Shown in pieces: positions 22,432 to 33,932 of a stretch of 64,000 bases of DNA. The DNA is from Trichobilharzia szidati (lineage: Eukaryota; Platyhelminthes; Trematoda; Strigeidida; Schistosomatidae), in the NCBI GenBank assembly GCA_944472155.2, contig OX235272.1, positions 82,280,020 through 82,344,019 of the forward strand, in the 5' to 3' direction. Each line of letters starts with the position of its first letter. The stretch's first letter is position 1. Below the pieces are notes generated by a model. The model saw only the letters and a list, made by a program, of their open reading frames with translations, searched no databases and had not been told where the DNA came from. The position numbers and the translations under genes are program-made.

Positions 22432-23739
22432 GTGATGTGTCTCGTCTGTCATAAGGTAATGACTCAAAGGAAAGTGGACACAATCAAACGACATACAGTC
22501 AGACGGCATTCAGAATTGATTGGCCTTTCTGAATTAGAAAGAGAACATTTATTCAACGAGTTGATGAAACAATATAGTATGCTGGAAGCTAATAATAATT
22601 ATAATCCATCATCTGATGTACATACTAAGAGATCACGTAAATCGAATGAGATCCATTATTCTACAAGGGATATATGTAGCATACCGAGCACAGAACAATT
22701 TGAACGTCTGCCTAACACTTCTTGTTGTCTAGATAGTCAGTCTTCAGAAATGAACACAGTGAAAAGTTCGAGTGTATCTAGTGATAGTGGCATGAATGAA
22801 ATATCTGCTTTCCGATCAACATCTTACAGAAAGAGTAAGAATTCATTTAACAAACCCTTTCAAAAGGTAAGCCCAACTTCCAAACCTACGACGAATCTTT
22901 CCAATTATGGAAGAGAAGACTTACTGAGAATTCCACATGACAGTAGTACTGTTGAAAATGTTAAAGTCTTACAATCAAACATATCAACAAACACATACAA
23001 CACTCCAAACTTTATTGTCAACTCACCTACTTTTGAGAAGTCTCCCAGAGCAAGTAATTCTTGCTACTCATCAGATCATTCAATATTTGAGAATAAATCT
23101 TACAACACAACATTTACTTCAAAAATAGGACCATGTGTTCCTTCTTTTCCAACTTCACTAATTTCACCATTGTCACCAATTTCTATGGATCCTTCAAGTA
23201 CAATGAATTCTTCGCTTTCCCCAGGTTTTTCCTGTATAAGTCCACATAATGATAACGAAAAACAATCCTTTGATTTAAAAAGTGCAATAAATTTCCAATC
23301 ATTTGCATCAACACTATTGTCACCGTCATCTTCATCACTATTTTTACCCGAACTCTTATCAACATTCAGTAATATCAACAAATTATGTACTTCTTCTAGT
23401 TTGAATAAAGACAAGCATATGTACATGAGCGATAAGAGTGCTATTTATGGTTCCCCTGAAGGGAATATGAATTATTCACCAATTAAAACACATGAAAACA
23501 CACAGTTTAAAAATATAGCTGCTAAGCAAATAATACTGAATAGTGATCACAATGTCAATTGTGGTAAAACCAGAGAATCATTGTTAACTCCAAGGACATT
23601 GATTACAAATCAAACCTTAGACAATAAGAATCATAATGTGAGTATGCTACAGCCTATTTCTTCAAATGGAGATAGCAGTTTTCAACACACATCACCATTG
23701 TCATCAGCATCTACATCAACATATTTACAAAACAGTTTT
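22432..23739 (+). CDS. Spin-doc-like zinc-finger protein, exon 2 (residues 284-719)
   Basis: The acceptor 'tttttcaacag' precedes GTG ATG TGT, and the perfect donor gtaagt follows at 23740. The exon is 436 codons, phase 0 at both ends. It opens with the finger C286-x2-C289-x14-H304-x4-H309. The motif around it, VDTIKRHTVRRH, is typical of fingers in the SPINDOC, EPM2AIP1 and ZBED5 group. Residues ELEREHLFNELMKQY just after the finger look helical. The remaining 400 residues are Ser/Thr/Asn/Pro-rich, with two compact segments (SPLSPISMDPSS and TLLSPSSSSLFLP). The upstream ATG at 22414 is intronic and only reflects the open frame. Confidence 0.85.
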
Positions 23740-23783
23740 GTAAGTTGTCTTTGTCACACATGGTTTTAGACAGTTTTGTATAT

Positions 23784-24079
23784 TTTCAAACATTGGTTTT
23801 GTAGGGATTTTGTTTGATTAGATGGGGGATTTCATCATGATTTGATATCAGTTAGAGAACCATTGGAAAACCAGCTAGGAGTATTCGACAGCTGTTTCGT
23901 CAGCCTAGTCTGAGACTCCTCCGCAGTACGCACCCACAGCAATGGTTCGAACCCAGGACCTTCTGGTTACAAGGCTGGCAAACTTGTAGACCATTGAGCC
24001 ACTGGGACCAAATCCCAGATACTCCCAGGTTTTCCAGTGGTTCTCTAATGGATGTCAGCTCATGATGAAATCCTCCATC
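23784..24079. mobile_element. Fold-back SINE-A in intron 2, with 13-bp TSD
   Basis: A reversed tail, hammerhead and tRNA-like head (to about 24015) join a short forward tail (about 24017-24079). cagttttgtatat and cagttctgtatat flank it at 23771-23783 and 24080-24092 (one mismatch). It lies only 44 bp after the exon 2 donor. Confidence 0.78.
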
Positions 24080-24189
24080 CAGTTCTGTATATGTCATATT
24101 TCATTTTCATTGCTAAACCATGTTATTCAAAACTATTTAGAATTTAAAACGTGGGAGATTGTGGCTTTATCGTTATTAAAACACAAATC

Positions 24190-24620
24190 TGGGCTATTAA
24201 GGAGAACAAGGAATGCACCATCCCAAACCTCATAGTTCGTGCCAGGTCTAGGACTCCCACACTGAGACAGGTGATTGTCTGAAGGGACCACATCCTGAAC
24301 CTTTCACCTGAAGCCTGATGCACAAAGCACTAGATCAGCGTCAGGAGCTGCGTCCCCATGGTTGAGGGGGACCAAAGCAGATTCATATGTCATTCGATCC
24401 TTGTAGATTCTGGAGCCTGTGTACACCATCAGTTTGGAATCAGAGTTTCTTAAGCTCCCCTAGGTAAACCTGCTCGTCCAACAATCTGGTTGTAAGCGCC
24501 AGACTTTCATATTTGCCCTTTCGTTATTGTGAAGAATAGCCCTACCACGTGAAGGCTATGAACCCGTGGCCAAAGGAGAGCCTTTCAAGAGGAAGACCAC
24601 CATCGATCGTATCAGGTCGT
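24190..24620. repeat. GC-richer block, probable repeat, unclassified
   Basis: Its base composition differs from the intron around it, and tRNA-B-box-like words occur. No second copy lies in this window, so repeat status is inferred from composition only. Confidence 0.3.
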
Positions 24621-24870
24621 TGTTGCGGGTTACCGTTTATTTGTTTCTTCTCGTCAGGTAAATGGGAGAAAATTCTTCGAATTACAAAGGGCAAAATGAT
24701 GATCAATTAGAAAAAAACTATCAGTTCATTTACATTATGGATTAGTAAATTTCACTTAATTATTTCCACCACTATATACCTAGAAGATGTTCTAATTTGT
24801 CACAACTTTGTATTGGTGTGCATGACACTTAAAGATGATCACATCAATGGTAAAATCAGCACTGAGTGGA

Positions 24871-25045
24871 ATACAGGGCTTGAAGTTTAAGCTTTCAAAT
24901 TTTACTAGCGATGGATTTTCTAGGGCATGAGGTTTCTAGCTTCACACCCGACCTTCCTTCCTTACCGGCTTACTATGTGCTAAGCGACGTTTAGAGGTGC
25001 GTCGGCGGGGAATCGAATCCATATACGCGTATATGTCAAAGTAGG
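24871..25045 (-). repeat. SINE-B copy, reversed
   Basis: The reverse strand has the head ('aggtgcgtcggcgggg' on +), 'cccgaccttccttccttacc' and the body end. It is diverged. Confidence 0.65.
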
Positions 25046-25307
25046 ACATATCTGGCGAATTGAATGCATGAAATTCAGTCATAACCATACTTCCATGTTT
25101 CCCTATATGATAATCAATAATTTGAAATAGTTCGTTGTTTAAAAGTGTTATTTGACGTAACTTAAACGACTGGGATTCACAGATTGATCAGCTAGATAAC
25201 AAGATTTGTAATGAGTAGCAATTAATATCTCATTTTTAGTATATCAGAACTTTGCAGCCTGATAATTATTTGGTTAATTTCTTTTCCCTACATTCCTTTC
25301 GAAACAG

Positions 25308-26349
25308 AACTTCCTAACACCACCGCCACCACCGTTTCTGATGAATGCACTGACAAAAGCTTTGATGAATAATGTTCCAATGTCAAATCAGGAAATCGCT
25401 GACATACTATCACAGGGCTTTTGTAAAACCGCTTTAAATGCTTCATCAAATATAGAAAAGTCATGTGAATCTGATGAACCCCTAAGCCATGAGGTGTACA
25501 GAAACTATTCAACCAGTTCTAATCCATGCATTCAAGGAAATAGCTCCAGTTTACAGGAGAAAGAATCAGGCATTAGCCCATCAAGTTGTACTGATCCCAA
25601 GCGTCTTCATCGACCAACAGTTACTACTACATCAGTTTGTCCCAAAGATCCTATATGTCAAGCTAAATCAAGTAAAAATTTAAACAAATTTACCATTTCA
25701 TCTTTATTGGATACAGAAAGTTCTCCAACGACAAGAAAAGTTACAAAAACAAAAACAGGAAGTAGTAGTCAGGTAGCCCATAGTAATTCAAAGAAACACA
25801 AAACCTCTCCTATCAGTGATTGTAATCACCCGCCTCCTCGACAAAATGGTTTACAGGAGAATTTCACATTTGCACAAACTCCCAAGTATCACCCATGTGT
25901 TCTTTGTAGTTTAGAAGGAAAGAATCCAGGTGTTTGTGAGGCGGCAGACACAATGTTTTCAGCAGACAACTTATGCCGAACAAGCGCCAACATATTTCAT
26001 CAAGACTTGTACAATTTACATAACGAGAAACAACAGGTTTTCAATAATTGTTTGGAATTACCCAGCTCCTCTGTTAATGCAGGAACACTAGAACACAACA
26101 GGAGTCTTTACGGGACCTGTCATTCGAATAAAGATATATGTAATAGCATTTATAATCATAAAGATCAAGTGAAATTCGACGCTTTGTCGAATTTAAACAA
26201 TTTCAAAAACCAGGATTTCAGTACATTTGAAGCTTGTATGAAATTTTACTATCTTGAGTTACTACGACACCATTATGATAATATTGCAAAGGCAAATCAT
26301 TCCACACAATTTGGATTAATGTCAGAATGTGCGCCTATTGTTGAAAAAA
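25308..26349 (+). CDS. Spin-doc-like zinc-finger protein, exon 3 (residues 720-1066 plus one base)
   Basis: A long pyrimidine tract and 'cgaaacag' acceptor precede AAC TTC CTA. The donor gtaagt at 26350 leaves phase 1. The exon begins NFLTPPPPPFLMNALTKAL with five prolines, then NNVPMSNQEIADILSQGF, which looks like a short helical motif. It continues Ser-rich with SKKHKTSP as a second basic patch, and has several cysteines near its end (HPCVLCS and CEAADTMF). The function of this region is unknown. The cysteine spacing does not make a second standard zinc finger. Confidence 0.82.
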
Positions 26350-26448
26350 GTAAGTCTTGCCCTTTAAATTGTCATAGCTGTTTTCTTTAAAATTAAATAC
26401 TAATACACTTTCAGTTTCTAATAAGGGTAAGATAGACTGATAACATTC

Positions 26449-26573
26449 GAATTGAAATTTACAGAGATATTGAAGAAAGCATAGGTATTGTGACCACTTA
26501 ATTTTGACAGTTTTAAAGGACTCTATACAGCTAGATTTCATCACGAAAGGACATCAGTTGTTGAACTACTGGA
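26449..26573 (+). repeat. Block duplicated at 28447-28572
   Basis: About 125 bp starting 'cgaattgaaatttaca' recur about 2 kb downstream in the same intron at roughly 90% identity by eye. Confidence 0.7.
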
Positions 26574-26712
26574 ATTCAGACAGTACTAACCAGCTACTTC
26601 TTACTAGTTTGATACTCCTTAATAGAACCCATCCATGATCCTGCCGAGAATCATACCCAAAAGCTTCAGGTCTCAAGGTGATCACGTTACCATCCAACCA
26701 CTGGAATGGATT
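26530..26712 (-). repeat. Old SINE-A copy
   Basis: Reversed tail ('gatttcatcacgaaagg'), hammerhead relic and tRNA-like head ('atcatacccaaaagctt'), all eroded. Confidence 0.5.
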
Positions 26713-27114
26713 TGCAATTGAATTGGAGATAGTGGAACATTAGAATAATTGAACACGTATTTTTCTGGACAAGTAGGAAAGACGGTTTCTTTGGTAACGG
26801 ACTTAAGGCTTTGGTTTAGTTTCATAATAACATCATCTGTTCTTTTCTTTGTAACCGTATTGGAGTAGTTTTCGAATGATGTTCTTTCATCTTCATCTAC
26901 GAAAACTTAAGATAGTATTCGTGACAGGGGTATTTGCAACAGATTTTATACATCTATCTTGTTGATGAGTGCCAAAAAACCTGTAACCTGGCTTCAGGGC
27001 ATTTTAATAACTGACTGGTCTGTGTTCACTCATTCTGATGGTATCCATATACGTCATTCTTATTATATGCGAGTGCTTTTAGCAACCGAAACATACTTAA
27101 AGATCCATATAAAG

Positions 27115-27331
27115 TGTCGGTGGCTTACCGGTAGAATGCTCGGGATTTGATCCCCGGCCACAGACGCACTCCTTTACCTCGCTAAGCCGCTAATAAGGCC
27201 TGTAAAGAGGGAAGGTTGGACTTGAGGCATGCAACTCCACCCCGTATAAAAATAAATACCACTGCTACCGGAACTTCAAAGCTCCAGCTTGAAGTCCTAT
27301 GTCCCACTGGGAACGTAAAGGAATAAAATAG
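27115..27331 (+). repeat. SINE-B copy with deleted anticodon arm
   Basis: The head lacks about 20 bp between box A and box B. Body and end ('gaacgtaaaggaataaaat') are typical. Confidence 0.75.
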
Positions 27332-27748
27332 TAATATATATATCATAAATACGCATGGGAACATACCTTAGGCCTAGATTTGATGTTTGATGAGACTCAT
27401 CAGAAAGGCATATTTGCGATTTTAAGGAATTTCCACTTTGGCAGTAAATGAACCTGTGTAATCCTGTCTAGAATTTGCAGAATGATGACTGGTTCATTTC
27501 TAAGCGTACTCGCTGAAGTCTACTAATTAAATGTGTAATAACACCATTAAGGTAAGTACAACAAGACTGCTGTTCACTATAGTGTGATATAATACGATAC
27601 CAAGTTACATAATATAGCTTCTAGCGCCAGCGTGGGTTCATTGGAGTCGTAACGGCTTATTGTTGAGGTTTGTGGTTTCTGATACTGATTGACACAAGTT
27701 ATAATTATGGGATGGGGTGGGGAAACATACATCTTCTATTGCTGTTAT

Positions 27749-28125
27749 TAGATGGTTGAAGGCAATCGGCAGGAAGCCTTCGACCTAGGTTGACACTCAC
27801 CAGCAAAGCTTTCTGCCGATTGCCTCCAACCATCTAATAACAACGACCCACAGTGCACTCTGATGGCGAGACACCCAGCATGGTGGTCACATTGCAAGCT
27901 TGACTGATAGAATTCAGTCCACACCGAAGATAGGACTGGATACATTGCACTAGTTAATGACTAGTGTCCAATCAAAATATCCAATACAGTCCCACAGGAG
28001 GTCAGTCGCGAGCCCGAATAGCTCAGTGATAACGTCTGAGACTGACTGCAGCACTGGACGACGCGGATTTGAATCTAGAAAGCGATATGAGTTCCTTCGA
28101 GGTTGCGAATACGCCTTGTTGATAC
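27749..28125 (+). repeat. Family C copy (tRNA-like unit with terminal inverted repeats), rearranged
   Basis: 'ttagatggttgaaggcaatc' and its inverse 'gattgcctccaaccatctaa' lie close together (27749-27838). The tRNA-like part ('gaatagctcagtgataacgt', B box 'ggatttgaatc') appears after the second repeat. In the 45.2 kb copy it lies between the repeats, so this copy is deleted and permuted. Confidence 0.65.
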
Positions 28126-28132
28126 ATTCTAT

Positions 28133-28705
28133 ACTTGGTTTGTAAGGATTAGTTTTGTTTATACGAGTTGATCACTGATTGATATCAGTTAGAGAACCAT
28201 TTGAAACCAGCAGGGAGTACTGGACATCTGTTTCACAATAGTTTGGGAATCATCGGCAGTACACACCCGCTGGGGTTCTTACCTAGGACCTTTCACTTAC
28301 AAGGCAAGCTCGTATAACATTCAGCCACTGGAACCCACCCAACTCAATGGCCCATGAATTCTAACTTCTACCAATTCGTGATTTAGTGTGACCACCAACC
28401 AATGTCATGGACGGGACAACCAATTGACTGGATGGACTTCATTGGTCACGAATTGAAATTTACATAGATACTGAAGAAAGCATAGGTATTGTGACCACTT
28501 AATCCTGACAGTTCTAAAGTACTCCATATAGCTAGATTTCATCACGAAAAGACATCACTTGTTGAACTACGAGCTTGCTTTGTAACCGGAAGGTCCTGAG
28601 TTTGCACCCTGGCGGTGGATGCGTACTAAACTAGGATGAAACAGCTGTCCAGTACTCCAGTGCTGGTTTTCAATGGTTCTCTAACTGATATCAATCCATG
28701 ATCAA
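28133..28705. repeat. SINE-A inverted pair (tails outward) interrupted by the duplicated block
   Basis: A reversed copy (28133 to about 28447), then the 26.4 kb-like block (28447-28572), then a forward tRNA-like head, core-deleted hammerhead and tail (to 28705). Confidence 0.65.
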
Positions 28706-28947
28706 CTCGTAAAAAACAAAACATAAACTTCCCAAAATTCACTGATAATTCCCAATGAGCACGAAAGCTAGATTTTGGAAGTTATAATACACTATAAAGA
28801 AGGAATTCTTGAATATACCTAGATTCACTATACTTTGCAAAAGATCAATATTTTATCTATCATACCCTTCTATGAATTATTTTTTATGAAATAATTATTT
28901 TCCACTATTTAACATGAATAACATTTTGTTTTACTTCTTCTGTCAAG

Positions 28948-29009
28948 ATGGATCAACCGGTTTCACGGATCCCTCAGAGGATTACAATAAATTATCCAAT
29001 AAAGATTGA
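28948..29009 (+). CDS. Spin-doc-like zinc-finger protein, last exon (residues 1067-1086)
   Basis: The acceptor 'acttcttctgtcaag' opens an exon whose first two bases complete the split codon (A|AT, Asn). It then reads GSTGFTDPSEDYNKLSNKD and a TGA stop at 29007-29009. Phase, acceptor and stop all fit exon 3. It is short, so it rests on splice logic rather than on homology; transcript data could show another 3' end. Confidence 0.65.
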
Positions 29010-29930
29010 AGTTCATGGAATAATGAAAAACTATCATTCAACATCACAAAAACACTGAATACTAACAGAAAGACAATCAGTTAGAAATGCAAGATAAATA
29101 ACATCAAATTCAGGTAATATGGAGAACTTTTGGATATTTCATCAATATACATTTATTTGTCGTAAGTGAAAACAACGAGTCATCTTGAATTGATCTAAAA
29201 CTAGAGATTACTTATAAGTAATATATACTTATGTACACAGTCACTTTGTCAAAAAGTTGCAATTGGTGAACGAACCCAAATTACTTTACAGTAATCAACT
29301 TGAAAAAGACGGAGAGGAATGTACAAACTTAAATGATGTATTTCAGCAGGTCATTTATTCGTTGAATAATAAATAATACAGTGATACAAAAGACGCGGGT
29401 TTTTTGTTTTTCCCTAAAGAATCTGTGATTTTGTCATATATTTCATTCAAAATAAATTACCAAAAGATTAGGGGATACGTTATTTTGAAAAACAAACAGA
29501 TATCTTTCCGCATTGCATCATTTCCTTCTGATTACGTAATTTCTACTTTTATTTTTCCTTCAACTAGAATGACTTAGTTTACAAACGGTGTTTTTATCTA
29601 TCTCTTTCTCTCTCTTTCATTGAAATGTTGTCATGTGTTGTATGATTCTTTATCTGTTGTACATTGTTAAGTGTATTCTATTCATTGTAATGTACTCTCA
29701 TGATGCAAATATTATATTCTGTGATTAATAATGTGTATAGAATGACTATTGTGGTAATTTTTAATTTTTGTATATTTTAATTTTTATTCCTTTTTACCAG
29801 AGACTCTGTTACATAATTTATATACAGTGATGTTAATTTCACTAGTTAATGTATGTCATATATATGTATTTGTTGTATATTCATTAAAAGGTCGTTATTG
29901 AAGTATCAGATGTGGTGAAGTTCTCCTGTG
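29010..29930 (+). other. Probable 3' UTR and downstream flank
   Basis: Very AT-rich and repeat-free. Candidate polyadenylation signals include AATAAA-type words near 29366 and 29450. An RTE end begins at about 29935, which bounds the unit. Confidence 0.45.
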
Positions 29931-29934
29931 GTTA

Positions 29935-31345
29935 TTATTATTATTATTATTCTATTGGGTTCCAAGTGGAGTACATGGCTATAGCAGCACATCTCTACAT
30001 TGTTCTGTTCTCTGCAGTCCTCTTCGGATGACTCCACGGTTGTCCATAGGCTCTCGTCTCCTCCTCAAACAGTCTCCTACATGTCACCGTAGGACTAACA
30101 CTCAACTCATTGTTACCTACTTAGGTCCCAGTCGACCGATGGCCTCGCGTTCGATGTCACCTAACGATCTCAGCATGTGTCTGATCAATTTCCGTTTCCT
30201 TCAGAATATTTCTCTAGCAATAGGTTGTTGATTGGTTCATTTTCAGAGTTTCTTGTTGTTAATTCTTCCTGGTCATTTGATTATCAGTATGTGGCCATTG
30301 AAGGCAGCTGTTGAAAATGTTTTTCGTGACGCGATAAATCTCCAATCCATATTGAAGCAGTGACTGATTTAACATTGGTGTTTAAAAAATCTGAATCTTG
30401 TTCTTTATTGTGAGCTAAGCAGATTTCTACATTGATTTCAGAGTGATAAATTTCTGCCCTGCCTTTTCGATTCTGGTTTTGACATTGTCATCCGTGTTGT
30501 CTGCCTTTAGTTGAAACGATACTTCCTAGATAAGCGGAGGAATTGACCTAATTCAAATTTCACCCATTGATAGTGATTGGTGCTTGTTGTTGTTTCTGTT
30601 GGTTGGTTATCTTCCTCATCTCTGTCTTCTCTATGTTCACTTGAAGTACTGTCTTTGCCGCTTGGTTCTCCTACCAGATTGTTGGTGAATTTATACGACA
30701 TTAGAAATAAATCCTCCGTTAATTCAAAATCTTCTAGAGTCCTCTTATCAATTCAGTGTATTGCTGTCTTCTCACTCCCTGTCCAGAGTCTGAAGTATAA
30801 TCCATCCCGCCATAGTCAGGAATACCAATGTTGATAGTAGTCAGCCTTGTCCTATTCCTGTCTTCACTTCATAGTTTTCTGTTGTAGATCGCCTGATACG
30901 TGACACTGTCATAAAGCCAGCTGTTAAATGAGGTTGATAAATATTTAGGCACTGCACTTTATAGTGTTGAAGTAGTTTTCAAATTACTTCGTGGTTAACT
31001 CTGTCTGTCGAAGGCCTTTTCAAAGTCGATGAAGCTGAGGTAGAGATTTGACTGCTATTGTATGCTCTGCTAGATGATGATGCGCAGGGTTGCAATTCGA
31101 TCTTCACACGACTTGCTTTTCCTGAATTCAGCTTGTTCTGGCTGGAGTTCTGTATCCAATGCGTCTTTTAAGGTCTCTAGGAGGATACGAATTAGTATTT
31201 TGCTTGAAGTGGATTACAGTATGATTCTGCACCAGTTCTTGCAGAGGTGTAAGTCGCCCTTCTTCGGTAGTTTGAAAAGATGGCCTTTCTTACAACTATT
31301 AGGTATCTTTCTTTCCTTGCAAACATTTCCAGTGGTAATTAACCC
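29935..31345 (-). pseudogene. RTE-like retrotransposon, 3' half
   Basis: The element's 3' edge is an (ATT)n run plus 'ctattgggttccaagtgg'. The reverse strand extends upstream to the motif A region ('aaggccttttcaaagtcgat' on +) and the CVRIELQP block. Frameshifts throughout. Confidence 0.8.
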
Positions 31346-31494
31346 ATCAGTAATGCGAATTCACCTTATATAAATAACTTCCCATAAAAATCTTTTTTGT
31401 TATTGGCTTGTCGGTACTCAGTCAAATAAGAATTATGGAAAATATTTTACATTTTCTAAAATCTCGGTTTGAAAGTAATTAATTGATTTTAAGA

Positions 31495-32095
31495 CTGACT
31501 GTAAAGTAACTTCAGTTAGAGGACAACTGAATTCCAGGGATAACTGGATAGTCATTTCGTTCCAACCAGGGGCTCTTCAATAGTACACACCCATGACTCC
31601 CCCAGGGATCGAACCCTGGACCTTCAGGTCACAAGACCAGCTTCTGCACTATTCAGCTACTGAGATGGAATCCCGTTGCCCATCAACTCTAACGTTTGCC
31701 CACTCATGATATAGCGCAACTACCAACCAATGTCATTGGCGAGTATCTATCCTCAAATCCAACCTGATGGACCTAGCTGGTCACGACTTCCCAAAACGGC
31801 TTCAGGCAGCTCCGTCAAACTGAGTGTGTGAGGAGGAATACTTACCGATGACACTGACTAGCAGTCGCACCATAAATGGTAGAAGTTATAATTCATGAAC
31901 CATTACATTCCATCCCAGTGGCTGAATGGTCAAGGAGCTCGCCCTGTAACCCAAAAGATCCTGAGCTCGAGCCCTGGTTGGTTAATAGGCGCATACCACT
32001 CGAGAGTCCCATATAAGGAGGAAACAGATGTTTAATACCACTTAGTTTTCAACAGTTCTCTAACTGAAATCAGTTCATGAACAATCTTGAAATAT
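31495..32095. repeat. Old SINE-A inverted pair (tails outward)
   Basis: A reversed full copy (31495 to about 31800) is followed by a forward full copy (to 32095) with its tRNA-like head ('atcccagtggctgaatggtc'). Confidence 0.7.
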
Positions 32096-33930
32096 TCGAT
32101 AGTTTGACAGCATGAAAATTGTCTTTGTCTTACTGAGAGAAGGGGTCAGTTTAGAAGAGACTGGCTTTTGCCAAGCTCTCAACAGTAAGAAATTATGAAC
32201 ATAAAATTATTCTTATATTAAGGAACGAAGTGAAATTCAATTTTTACATCAAGAATAAATGAATACTTTGGAAATTAGGAAAGTATTCATAAATAGTTGA
32301 GGGAGAATAAAAAGTTAAATGACAACCGTTTGAGATAAAATTACTCATTTTCTGATTTGATGTGCATATGTAGTTCAAGTCACTTATCCTGACAATACAA
32401 ACACGACTTTATCCGAATGTGAAAGTCAACAACTTTCCCTACCGCTTATTAGATGAAGTTAATGCAACACATGTCAAATACAGACACATACCATTGAGTA
32501 GTAGTAATGTCATTAATCTGATTAAACCTTTTTGTATAAGTCTCTCTGAATGTTGAAAAACTTAAGGCTCCTTATTCAGATACACTCGATTAATCGATTT
32601 TTAGCGTACAGTCTTCAGAACTGAAAAAGTAAAATTGCCTTACAGACAATAAACTGTATGAAAACAGTAACATCTATTGAAAATATTATCTGCAAATATG
32701 ATTTTACCATTATTTTAATTTGCCGTGGAGATTTTATACACTATTGGTATAAAAACTGATCATTGTTAGACTCATTTCCAGTTCCTATGAATGTTTCCTA
32801 TTAGGAAGGACCTAAGACCAGTGGGTGGTCTCACACTAACCCTTCTGTGAAGCACCATCGAGATAACTAAGAGAAAAGGACAGCAGAAGACACCAATTAA
32901 CTCACTGGTTAGTGAACAGAAAGACATTATTACTCAATTTTTATCCGAAAGTCTTGGCATCTGACAGTTTGAGGACATAAATACGGGGCATTGGATTACT
33001 GATTTAGACTGATTTTCCGAAGGTTCAAAAAATGAAGTGCCATATCCACCATAACGGGTTTTTTTCGGGTAATCCACTCAAAGATTTTCAATAAGTTGGA
33101 AAGTCGAAATAGAAGAATGAGATATTCAGGATTACCAACCACAAACAAACATTCATTAGAACTATGACAAGCATATCATTGTAGGTGTTCAGTGAATAGC
33201 GTTTTGTTTCAAAATACTACATTCATTTTTACAACATAGTGTTGCTTGTATTCACCCCCGCCTCACCCCTACTAGTGACCTCTAAACCCTGTTGACTGTT
33301 GGCTGTTTTAGTTCATCATGTGAAGGTCAGTTAAGTCAAAGTCATTTGGGCCTATATGTTTGGAACTGTTGTCAAGTTTTTCTCTGTTCATCTGAGACAG
33401 TGAAAACTCTCTAATCAACGGCCTGTCTCCTTTCTCTCTTCTTTGCCTCACGTGCCAGTGGTATTGTGTTGTGGTGGTTGTCTTTGCGAATAGTGATTAG
33501 GACAGTAGGCTGTCAAATCTACTAGTCAGGAAGTTTTTTAGCGCAAGCAACGCATAAACTACTAGGTTGTATTCGTGGGCGTATCAGGTTGAGGTTGGTA
33601 TATACTACTATTATACAGTGTTTCCGTACTTAGCCTTATTTCGCAGTGGGAGATACTTCTGATTGCTCCTAATAGGATGGCAAACACTACCTGTCTCACA
33701 GTATTCAAGAAGTAGCAGTCCCGTATAGCAGTAACAATAGCAGTAGAGAAAGCAGGGAAATGAAAGCATAGGACTCAGAAAGTTATTGCTATATATCCTG
33801 TCAAGCATACAATACAAATGAACTACTTTGAATTCAGTAGGAATGTGTTAATGGTATATATAGCATCGGCGTAGATAGACAGTGCTCCAGTATATCGTAA
33901 ATGAGCAATAAGTTTGTCAGAAGCATTTAA
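32096..33930. other. Intergenic stretch with no supported gene
   Basis: AT-rich. The only internal similarity seen is a weak repeat at about 33380-33540, shared with 3595-3745. Open frames are short and unremarkable. Confidence 0.5.
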
Positions 33931-33932
33931 CG

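Noticed and set aside
23100..23426. Reverse frame of 108 codons with acidic repeats
   Set aside because: It is an antisense shadow of exon 2 of the zinc-finger gene.
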